Shown one piece after another: positions 1-5,361 of a DNA stretch of 8,795 bases (position 1 is the stretch's first letter; every line of letters begins with the position of its first letter). The stretch spans positions 1 through 8,795 of the forward strand of contig JBPCVQ010000227.1 of the NCBI GenBank assembly GCA_051010395.1, given 5' to 3'. Source of the stretch: JANQPX01 sp051010395 (GTDB taxonomy: Bacteria > Pseudomonadota > Alphaproteobacteria > Geminicoccales > Geminicoccaceae). Under the pieces are notes generated by a model. The model was given only the letters and a program-made list of their open reading frames with translations, did no database searches and was not told where the DNA came from. The position numbers and the translations under genes are program-made.

Positions 1-38
1 TCGAGATCCGCGAACACACTATCCAAGGTGGCATTCAA
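1..38 (-). pseudogene. Broken 3'-end copy of the helix-turn-helix gene at 2039-3271
   Basis: Bases 1-37 match 2088-2124 with one difference (A at 21, G at 2108). Read on the minus strand, both copies encode LNATLDSVFADL, and the difference is silent (GAT versus GAC for Asp). The match stops abruptly at base 38; the next six bases (38-43) match 2139-2144, which would fit a 14-bp deletion, and then similarity ends. The 5' part of this copy is therefore missing, while the rest of its 3' end lies left of the window. It shows that a second, truncated copy of the gene, possibly with its own HNH partner, sits beside this region. The identity is seen directly; the truncation is inferred. Confidence 0.7.
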
Positions 39-261
39 CCGGCATCGATGATGCGTGCCTTCATCTGCGGAGACGGTGTCTTCACCTTCCAACATCCCGA
101 AAAATAAAAAATCTCGGGAATAATTTCGCCGCTCAGACTGTCTTTCTTGGTCGCTCGCATTTGCGGGTGAGAGCTTGGGTCTGTTTTCGGCGCTTGAAAC
201 GTCGTCAGCGATCCGCGCAATAACCAAGGCGGCCTTCAAGCCGCGCAAAGGGAGACATGTC
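39..261. other. Leader region upstream of the RTX gene
   Basis: No gene is supported here. A 6-bp stem (TCCCGA at 95-100 with TCGGGA at 114-119) encloses an A-rich loop; on the minus strand the loop is T-rich, so it could be a weak terminator for leftward transcription, but no T-tract follows the stem. A second small stem (GCGGC 229-233, GCCGC 240-244) lies just upstream of the ribosome binding site of the RTX gene. A possible promoter for that gene (TTGAAA at 194-199, AATAAC at 219-224, spacer 19) is too weak to call. A minus-strand frame is open across the whole stretch from 263 to the left edge. Confidence 0.5.
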
Positions 262-1563
262 ATGGCGACTGTCAACGGCACTAACGGCAATGACAGGCGT
301 GTCCTAGGCACCAGAGGGAATGATACCATCAACGGCCGGAGGGGAAACGACTGGCTGGAGGGAGGCAAAGGTCGAGACACTTATGTCTTTGACAGCAGGT
401 TCGGCAGTGACATTGTCGCTGACGACAATAGTGACGGTGGCTCCAATGCGGGCGATGTTATTCACTTCCGTGCGGATCGGTTTAGCGACATCAGATCGGT
501 CCGGCTTACCGGTAGTGGCAGCGGCGCCAATATGATTATTACGACCAAGAATGGAACGGTGAATATTCGTGACTACAAGACAAGAAGGGACAGAATCGAG
601 ACTATCAGGTTCAGGGATGCGACGTTTACCTGGAATGGCCGGGGATATAATGTTGGAGGTTCAGGCATTAGGGCTGAGGCAAGTAGACTGGGAATCAGAT
701 CTAGTGCGGGTGACGATCTTGGCGTAGAAGCTCTGGCGAGAGTTCTAAAAGATACATTCGGCCGCGGGTTTGACCCCCTACCATGGCTCGGAATAGGTCG
801 AAGTAACCGTGGTGACGGTTTCAACGACGGCAACCATCCATTCCGCGATGATATTTATGGCGATGGGCCAAGGGGCTGCAATGGCTGCCCGCCCATCGTC
901 CTCGATCTCGACCGCAACGGTTCGTTTGATCTTGTCAGCAACGACCAGGGCGGCTGGGTCGGGCCTTCGGACGGTTTCCTGGCCGTCGATCGTGATGGCA
1001 GCGGCGCTATCGATAATATGGGTGAGATTGCCTTTCTTGAGGAGGATGCTCGTGCCCGCACCGACCTTGAAGGGCTGGCTTACGGCTTCGACGGCAATGG
1101 CGACGGCGTGGTCAATGCCGCCGACGAGCGCTTTACCGAGCTTCGGGTGTTTCAGGACGTCGACGGCAATGGTGTCAGCGGCCCAGGCGAGTTGATGACA
1201 CTGGAAGAAGCAGGGATCACATCGATCGATGTCGCCGGTGTGCCCTATGAGGGCGAGCCTTCAGTGGTGCAGGAGAAAGCTGGCAACCAGGTCTTTGGCG
1301 TTACGACGGTTGCCTATGACGATGGCAGCTTCGGTATCGCCGGCGACGTGTCACTTGGCTCTGATCACTCGTCGGTTGCCGAGGGCTCGGGGGCTGATGC
1401 ACCGGGTGATGCGATCGAGCAGCTGACGGCTGACGTGGCGCGGTTGACCTCGACTGTGGACAATCTGGTGAACGCGATCGCGGCCATGCCGGCGCAGGAG
1501 GGCTGCGGCGGGCGCTGTGCGGATCAGATCAACCGTCCGACGCCGACGCTGCTCGCAGCGTGA
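262..1563 (+). CDS. RTX-type calcium-binding protein with EF-hand-like module and C-terminal coiled coil
   Basis: The 433-residue product looks like a type I-secreted, extracellular calcium-binding protein. Start ATG 262 follows AAAGGGAGA with good spacing; an upstream TTG at 175 lacks such a site. RTX nonapeptides lie at residues 6-43 (GTNGND, GTRGNDTIN, GRRGNDWLE, GGKGRDTYVF). Residues 44-126 fit the haemolysin-type calcium-binding-related domain (DIVADD, MIITTKNGTVNIRDY, IRFRDATFTW). Residues 211-325 hold four Asp-rich EF-hand-like loops (DLDRNGSFD, DRDGSGAID, DGNGDGVVN, DVDGNGVSG), the layout of the C-terminal part of giant RTX proteins. Residues 385-409 form an a/d heptad (I385, L388, V392, L395, V399, L402, I406, M409). 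Cysteines occur only as C206/C209 and C415/C419, unusual for RTX proteins. There is no N-terminal signal peptide, as expected for type I export, and no transporter gene in the window. Arg codon use changes sharply near residue 205. The biological role is unknown. Confidence 0.9.
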   Translation: MATVNGTNGNDRRVLGTRGNDTINGRRGNDWLEGGKGRDTYVFDSRFGSDIVADDNSDGGSNAGDVIHFRADRFSDIRSVRLTGSGSGANMIITTKNGTVNIRDYKTRRDRIETIRFRDATFTWNGRGYNVGGSGIRAEASRLGIRSSAGDDLGVEALARVLKDTFGRGFDPLPWLGIGRSNRGDGFNDGNHPFRDDIYGDGPRGCNGCPPIVLDLDRNGSFDLVSNDQGGWVGPSDGFLAVDRDGSGAIDNMGEIAFLEEDARARTDLEGLAYGFDGNGDGVVNAADERFTELRVFQDVDGNGVSGPGELMTLEEAGITSIDVAGVPYEGEPSVVQEKAGNQVFGVTTVAYDDGSFGIAGDVSLGSDHSSVAEGSGADAPGDAIEQLTADVARLTSTVDNLVNAIAAMPAQEGCGGRCADQINRPTPTLLAA

Positions 1564-1587
1564 TGTCCTGAGGGCACCGGCGTTCGC

Positions 1588-1640
1588 GGCTGGGGCGCTC
1601 GCTTTGCGGCGAGTGGCCCAGCCGCATTTCTTGTTATTCA
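1588..1640 (+). terminator. Intrinsic terminator of the RTX gene
   Basis: Outer stem GGCTGGG (1588-1594) pairs with CCCAGCC (1617-1623). An inner stem GCTCGC pairs with GCGAGT around a TTTGCG loop. The stem is followed by a T-rich tail (CATTTCTTGTTATTC). It starts 25 bp after the stop codon of the RTX gene. A smaller stem, CCAGGC (1649-1654) with GCCTGG (1662-1667), follows and may be incidental. Confidence 0.65.
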
Positions 1641-2035
1641 TGAGGAAACCAGGCTTTCGTCGCCTGGCATTGGCACTTTGTGTCTGGCGATGAGGTGTCG
1701 TTTTTGCGGGCACCAACTGATCCCGTGCAACGGCTGCATCAGCGGCAGTTTGGTGCATGCGGCGTGAATTTCAGGCAAGGAATGGGCTTGGTTTTTTTGT
1801 TTGCCAGGACTGCCGCCGATAGTCAGAGAACCCAATCCAATTGATCGCCCTCTCCGTCCCGCCAGATCTCCTGGTCCGGATCAAACCAGCGCCCATCGCC
1901 GAGATGGCTGATCACCTTGCCGTGGGGGCGACCGCAGGCTTCGCATCGGCCCCCTGCCCGCTCGAACCGGATCATCCGGCTGAGCTCCTGCCAATCGATC
2001 GGGTAAAAGCCTTTGAGCTCAGGCCTGATCGGCAT
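1634..2035 (-). pseudogene. Decayed HNH endonuclease gene
   Basis: The intact first 70 residues (ATG at 2035, stop TGA at 1825-1823) begin MPIRPELKGFYPIDW and contain FERAGGRCEACGRPHG, the conserved N-terminal half of a small alphaproteobacterial HNH nuclease family, with the first zinc-type CxxC at C31/C34. The catalytic His-Asn-His half should follow. In the same frame beyond the TGA there is HAPNCR, a second TGA at 1741-1739, then CSRC (1738-1727), the expected second CxxC; the frame ends at TAA 1636-1634. The expected C-terminal tail (HRQTQSANARRRKPG) appears in a different frame, so at least one frameshift is also present, and the NLxPL segment before CSRC is missing. The gene starts 3 nt after the stop of the helix-turn-helix gene, so the two formed an operon. 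Family identity is from motif memory; loss of function is inferred. Confidence 0.7.
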
Positions 2036-2038
2036 CTC

Positions 2039-3271
2039 CTACCCCTTCGCCTCGGCCAGGCGCGTTTTGGCAAGCTCGGTTTGCCGATCGAGATCCGCGA
2101 ACACACTGTCCAAGGTGGCATTCAGCGCGTCGACATCCACCGGCCGAAGCGGTGCGCTCACGGAAATCTCCCCGTCGATATCCGCGCGATCCCGGGCCTC
2201 TGTCGGAAGATCGCCGGCAAGATAGATCTTGTGACGCGCCCGAGAGGTCTGCTCGATCAACACACCAAGGTCCACAAGGCGCCTGATCGCCTGGCCGGCT
2301 GCCGCATGGCTGCAGTTGAGATGGGACGCCACCAGGCCATGGTTCAAGACCGGCGTGGCCGCCAGAAGATCGAGCATCCGGGGCGCGCGCGCATGCTTGC
2401 GAAAGCCTGCCGCCATCAAGGCCGCATGCCAGCTTTGATGCTGTGATGTGAGCTCGGCCAGGCGCTTTCGGGATTGGCCGGCCTCCTTGGCGAGCTGTTC
2501 AAGCGCATCCGCCAGCCAATCTGTGAGCGGCTTTTCCTTGTCCGTTGCGCGGCTGAACCCAAGCGGCAGGCGTCGGCCACCGAGGAGGCCGGGCGCCGCT
2601 TTCGCGACCAGGCCCGCGTCAGTCAGCGCCAAGGGCATGGCGATCCGCACCAGGGGTGGCGGCAGGGTCTTGGTCGCAGCATGCTTTCTGAGGTCGACCA
2701 GGAGATTGATCAGCGCCGGCCGCTGTCCGTCATGGGCAAAGGCGGCAAGGTCCCGGACCAGCTTCATCAGCCGCTCGCCCCCCTCCTCCCCCAAGAGGTC
2801 ACGATCACTCAGCCCGGGAGTCTCATCATCTTCCGGCTCGTTACCGCTCGGCGCGTCGCCGTCAGCCTGCGGTGGCCCACCGTCGGGGTGCAGCGCCTCG
2901 CTGCCGTCGGCCTGCGATGGCTCATCGCTCCAGAATTGCGGCCAAGGCGCCAGATACGAGTCTACATATTGGCTTCGCCGGAAAAGCGGCGCTGAGGCCA
3001 GGAAGATCCGCTTGGCCGCGGCCAGGCCGGACGTATTGTCGTCGAGCGCGATCGGCGCGCCGATCAGCGCCAGGCGCAGCTGATCGACCTTGGCATGGTG
3101 GCCATTGGCTTGGGCAATCGCAACGGATACCCGCGTCATCTCACGCCAGAGCCAGGTTGGATGCAGCGGGCTGGTCTCGAGCATATGAGAAAGCCGGCCG
3201 AGCGCCGCTGCGGCGTCGGCGAGCGGCCTCGTCAGGGTTGACCAGGCGATCCCTTCTGTGTTCTCAAGCAT
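2039..3271 (-). CDS. Helix-turn-helix protein, DUF1612/RHE_PE00001-like
   Basis: A 410-residue cytoplasmic protein, probably DNA-binding. Residues about 10-100 are helical and follow the pattern PLADAAAALGRL...SPLHPTWLWRE...DQLRLALIGAPIALDD...AAAKRIFLAS, which resembles the N-terminal part of DUF1612 proteins (RHE_PE00001 family of rhizobial replicons). Residues about 115-165 form an acidic, Gly/Pro/Asp-rich linker. Residues about 296-353 look like a winged helix (MLDLLAATPVLNHGLVASHL, then AAAGQAIRRLVDLGVLIEQT and a basic wing ending HKIYLA), similar to the DNA-binding domains at the C-termini of Fic-type and HTH_13 proteins. No Fic motif is present. ATG 3271 is preferred over an in-frame TTG at 3307: neither has a Shine-Dalgarno site, but 3307 falls inside the putative -35. 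The HNH remnant follows in the same operon. A fragment of its 3' end is repeated at 1-37. The gene is certain; the family name is a moderate-confidence guess. Confidence 0.85.
   Translation of the reverse strand: MLENTEGIAWSTLTRPLADAAAALGRLSHMLETSPLHPTWLWREMTRVSVAIAQANGHHAKVDQLRLALIGAPIALDDNTSGLAAAKRIFLASAPLFRRSQYVDSYLAPWPQFWSDEPSQADGSEALHPDGGPPQADGDAPSGNEPEDDETPGLSDRDLLGEEGGERLMKLVRDLAAFAHDGQRPALINLLVDLRKHAATKTLPPPLVRIAMPLALTDAGLVAKAAPGLLGGRRLPLGFSRATDKEKPLTDWLADALEQLAKEAGQSRKRLAELTSQHQSWHAALMAAGFRKHARAPRMLDLLAATPVLNHGLVASHLNCSHAAAGQAIRRLVDLGVLIEQTSRARHKIYLAGDLPTEARDRADIDGEISVSAPLRPVDVDALNATLDSVFADLDRQTELAKTRLAEAKG
2088..2124. repeat. Intact partner of the direct repeat at 1-37
   Basis: This 37-bp stretch inside the 3' end of the helix-turn-helix gene matches bases 1-37 at 36 positions in the same orientation. 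The two copies flank about 2.05 kb holding the RTX gene and the HNH remnant. This is more likely a trace of gene duplication than a transposon end. Confidence 0.8.
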
Positions 3272-3307
3272 GAAATTTACTAAAGCAAATCTGTAAAAAG
3301 CTTTCAA
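3272..3307 (-). promoter_or_regulatory. Candidate leaderless promoter of the helix-turn-helix gene
   Basis: On the minus strand, TTGAAA (3307-3302) and TTTAGT (3284-3279) form a -35/-10 pair with exactly 17 bp between them. Seven bases separate the -10 from ATG 3271, so transcription would begin at or next to the start codon. This agrees with the absence of any Shine-Dalgarno sequence before the gene. TTGAAA matches 5 of 6 and TTTAGT 4 of 6 sigma-70 consensus bases. Confidence 0.45.
3275..3290. promoter_or_regulatory. Palindrome over the -10, candidate autoregulatory operator
   Basis: ATTTAC-TAAA-GCAAAT is a 16-bp inverted repeat with five of six arm positions pairing. It covers the putative -10 element of the helix-turn-helix gene, the usual place for a repressor site. 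Binding by the gene's own product is a guess. Confidence 0.35.
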
Positions 3308-3362
3308 CGCAAAAGCCGTTGAGAGGAGGTGTCTTTTTCGAAAACCCGCCCCGCCCCTGGAA

Positions 3363-3390
3363 GCGCCTGATAAAAATTGTTATCAACACC
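3363..3390. promoter_or_regulatory. Candidate Xer/dif-like recombination site
   Basis: Two 11-bp arms, GCGCCTGATAA (3363-3373) and TTATCAACACC (3380-3390), flank a 6-bp centre AAATTG. The inner bases form a perfect TGATAA/TTATCA inverted repeat, so the site keeps the ATAA-N6-TTAT core layout of dif and plasmid dif sites. The outer arm bases agree poorly with the proteobacterial dif consensus. It lies 154 bp upstream of a tyrosine recombinase gene. TTATCAACA (3380-3388) is also one base away from a DnaA box, and the palindrome could equally be an ordinary operator. Confidence 0.3.
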
Positions 3391-3403
3391 TGGCATCGCC
3401 AGG
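3389..3403. repeat. Perfect 6-3-6 palindrome
   Basis: CCTGGC-ATC-GCCAGG is a perfect inverted repeat that overlaps the right end of the dif-like site by two bases. It could be an accessory or operator site for the adjacent recombinase, or a short hairpin in its leader. No T-tract follows, so it is unlikely to be a terminator. The rest of the 236-bp gap (3308-3543) shows no gene and no strong promoter for the recombinase. Confidence 0.5.
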
Positions 3404-3543
3404 GGGATTCACTTGATTGATTGGCCTAGAAGCTGGGTTTGCGCCGCAGAGGGGCTGAGAATGAGGGATTTGAGCGCCAGTCCCGACGATTGAGTGAAAT
3501 CACCGGTGCTGAAGGCGCGAGAGAGCCGTAAGGAACGACGGAT

Positions 3544-4581
3544 ATGGCCGATCGGCCCGACGATCAGATCGACCAGAAGATCCTAGCCACCCTTGGCGAA
3601 CAAGCCAAAGTCGAGCCTGTCGCGGCGCGCGACCCGGCGGCCGCAGGCCGCCTCACCAGAGAAGACTTCCATCGGCTGGCAGACATACCGCCAGAGCTGG
3701 AATGGTTCGCCAATATCCCCAATCCTAACACCAGACGTGCCTATAAGAACGATATCCGGGACTTTTCGAACTTTATCGGCATTGTCAGCCCAGAAGACAT
3801 GCGCCTGGTGACCCGCGCTCACGTCATCGCCTGGCGCGAGCGGCTGGTGCAAATGGATCTCGCCGACGCCACCATCAGAAGGAAGCTCTCAGCGATCGCA
3901 GCGCTCTTTAGCTACCTCGCCGACAACAACGCCATCGCCGCCAACCCGGTGCACGGCGTCAAACGTCCCATGGCGATCAGCCGTGAAGGCGCCTCCCCTG
4001 CCCTCTCGCCCGCCCAGGCCCGGGCTCTCCTCGATGCGCCGGATCCAAAAAGCCTCAAAGGCAAGCGTGACCGCGCGATCATTGCTACCCTCCTTTTCCA
4101 CGGCCTGCGCCGTGCCGAGCTTTGCGCCCTCAAGGTCGGCGATCGCCAGCAACGCCAAGGGACTGCCTTCCTGCGCATCCAGGGCAAGGGCAGCAAGATC
4201 CACTACAAGCCGGCCCATCCCGAGGCGATCCGGCGGATCGAGGCCTATCTGACCGCGGCCGGTCATGACGCCGATCTCAAAGGCGCGCTGTTCCGGCCGA
4301 TCAACAACCGGACGTCAGGCGATCTGGAAAAGCCGTTGAACGCCAACGCCGTCTACCGCCTGGTGCGCGCCCATGCCGAAACCGCCGGGTTTGCCAAGGA
4401 CGTCGTCGGCTTTTGCACCCACTCGCTCAGAGCGACCGCCGCCACCGTCGCCCTCGAAAACGGCGCCGACATTGCCCGCGTCCAGGACTGGCTCGGCCAC
4501 GCCAGCCCCGCCACCACCAGAATCTACGACCACCGCCAGTCCAGGCCCGAGGACAGCCCCACCTTCTGGGTCAGAGTGTGA
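3544..4581 (+). CDS. Tyrosine recombinase/integrase, XerC/D-like
   Basis: A 345-residue site-specific DNA recombinase that would cut and rejoin DNA through a covalent 3'-phosphotyrosine intermediate. Residues about 55-140 form the helical core-binding (SAM-like) domain (NTRRAYKNDIRDF, ATIRRKLSAIAALFSYL, NPVHGVKRP). Residues about 150-340 form the catalytic domain with all expected residues: Arg189 (HGLRRAEL), Lys215 in QGKGSK, His293 and Arg296 (HSLRATAAT), His319 (LGHASPATT) and nucleophile Tyr328 (RIYDHR). Length is near the family norm, with about 45 extra N-terminal residues of unknown role. ATG 3544 follows AAGGA with a 9-nt spacer. It is divergent from the helix-turn-helix gene and complete, so it is probably active. 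Its targets could be the dif-like site upstream; a role in plasmid dimer resolution or in moving a nearby element are both possible. The recombinase call is firm; the specific role is inferred. Confidence 0.92.
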   Translation: MADRPDDQIDQKILATLGEQAKVEPVAARDPAAAGRLTREDFHRLADIPPELEWFANIPNPNTRRAYKNDIRDFSNFIGIVSPEDMRLVTRAHVIAWRERLVQMDLADATIRRKLSAIAALFSYLADNNAIAANPVHGVKRPMAISREGASPALSPAQARALLDAPDPKSLKGKRDRAIIATLLFHGLRRAELCALKVGDRQQRQGTAFLRIQGKGSKIHYKPAHPEAIRRIEAYLTAAGHDADLKGALFRPINNRTSGDLEKPLNANAVYRLVRAHAETAGFAKDVVGFCTHSLRATAATVALENGADIARVQDWLGHASPATTRIYDHRQSRPEDSPTFWVRV

Positions 4582-4598
4582 CGCAAGCGGCTGCGTCA
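4579..4598 (+). repeat. Perfect 7-bp hairpin overlapping the recombinase stop codon
   Basis: TGACGCA (4579-4585) pairs perfectly with TGCGTCA (4592-4598) around AGCGGC. The TGA stop codon is the first three bases of the stem. No T-tract follows. It may protect the mRNA 3' end or be a protein-binding palindrome. Confidence 0.55.
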
Positions 4599-4701
4599 GC
4601 AATCGGGCGGCTGCTTCCGGAGGAGGATGCGAGCTTAATCAAGAACGGCTTCTATGATGGGAGAGCCCTGCCCCCCTTCTGACGTAAGCTCATTTCGGGA
4701 G

Positions 4702-4721
4702 CGCCTCTACTAGGCGATTTT
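4702..4721 (+). terminator. Candidate terminator after the recombinase
   Basis: CGCCT (4702-4706) pairs with AGGCG (4712-4716) around CTACT, followed by ATTTTC. The stem is short but is in the right position, 120 bp past the stop. The rest of 4582-4781 shows no gene; another 5-bp stem (CTCGG 4761-4765 with CCGAG 4771-4775) lies just past the end of the convergent exported-protein gene. Confidence 0.35.
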
Positions 4722-4781
4722 CAGCGAACGCATCTCCATGTCGGGCATGCCAATGGTCCGCTCGGCACACCCGAGGACAAG

Positions 4782-5171
4782 TCAAAAGTTATTCGGATTC
4801 CCCTCTATAAGCATACCATTGCCGTCGAGCTTGCCATCTTTGTACATCTCCATTGATGGCCCGTGAAACCTGACCTCAAAGCAGCTTTCCAGCTTGTCGC
4901 CATACTGAAAACACATCGCGCCATCCTCGGCTCGCCATGTCCCGGAATAGCCGTCAGCCTTGATCGAGCCGTCGGAAGCATAATACTCGGCAAAGCCCGA
5001 CCCAGCGACGCTCATGCTGCCTTGATAGGAATGATCACTGACGGCGGCCGTCACCTCTTCGGCTGAGGGAGCATCATCGGCACGCGACGGCTCCGATGCC
5101 GTGATTGAAAGCAGCAGAAAAGCCGCCGTTCCAACTCCCAATATCCGCCCAAAAGTCTGGTTCTCAGTCAT
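4782..5171 (-). CDS. Small exported protein of unknown function with two cysteines
   Basis: A 129-residue protein with a clear signal peptide: a short N-terminus, hydrophobic core ILGVGTAAFLLLSITA, and a likely cleavage site SRA|DD after residue 31. The mature part (about 98 residues) is rich in Gly, Asp and Tyr and has two cysteines, C87 (AMCFQYG) and C97 (ESCFEVRF), that could form a disulfide in the periplasm. The pattern GTWRAEDGAMCFQYGD...GKLDGNGMLIEGNP resembles small secreted alphaproteobacterial proteins with a beta-sheet fold, but I cannot name a family. ATG 5171 has GGGAG upstream with a 9-nt gap; an upstream ATG at 5192 has AAGGA and would add seven residues ahead of the signal peptide. 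The gene is divergent from a LysR-type regulator, which usually means it is the regulated target. Confidence 0.8.
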   Translation of the reverse strand: MTENQTFGRILGVGTAAFLLLSITASEPSRADDAPSAEEVTAAVSDHSYQGSMSVAGSGFAEYYASDGSIKADGYSGTWRAEDGAMCFQYGDKLESCFEVRFHGPSMEMYKDGKLDGNGMLIEGNPNNF

Positions 5172-5232
5172 CACTGATCGCTCCCTCGACATTGCTATGC
5201 CGTCCTTGTTTCCGACTGCCATTCGCGCAGGC

Positions 5233-5322
5233 TTGCATCCGCATGAATGCATGTCGATGCAAAGTTATTGCCCCCGCACCTGCATAAACGCATGCTTTGA
5301 TACGGCAGCATGCCTTTCATGC
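5233..5322. promoter_or_regulatory. GCAT/ATGC-rich divergent control region
   Basis: The 190-bp gap between the exported-protein start (5171) and the LysR start (5362) contains a cluster of GCAT/ATGC words. They include the inverted pair TTGCAT (5233-5238) and ATGCAA (5257-5262) with GCATGAATGC (5241-5250) between them, TGCAT (5281-5285), and two GCATGC sites starting 18 bp apart (5290 and 5308). LysR-type regulators normally bind dyads in such divergent gaps and control both themselves and the neighbour. The motifs are seen directly; the binding is inferred. No clear -35/-10 pair can be chosen. Confidence 0.45.
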
Positions 5323-5361
5323 CGCACGGATGGCGATAGCGTCGAGAATGGGAGGAAGCGT

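Noticed and set aside
175..261. TTG start for the RTX gene
   Set aside because: No ribosome binding site; the RTX sequence and a good AAAGGGAGA site point to ATG 262.
1351..1758. Minus-strand 135-codon frame across the RTX gene end
   Set aside because: Its first part reads the HNH tail out of frame and the rest is antisense to the RTX gene, crossing the terminator.
1841..3273. Plus-strand open frames of 133 to 211 codons across the helix-turn-helix gene
   Set aside because: They are shadows of the minus-strand gene with Arg/Ser/Pro-rich translations typical of antisense GC-rich DNA.
3272..3307. TTG start at 3307 for the helix-turn-helix gene
   Set aside because: It coincides with the putative -35 element and adds 12 residues of no clear homology.
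3380..3388. DnaA box as evidence of a replication origin
   Set aside because: A single one-mismatch box with no clustered boxes, iterons or initiator gene is not enough.
5101..5361. Upstream extension of the LysR frame
   Set aside because: It overlaps the divergent exported-protein gene, encodes nothing like a LysR N-terminus, and a strong ribosome binding site supports GTG 5362.
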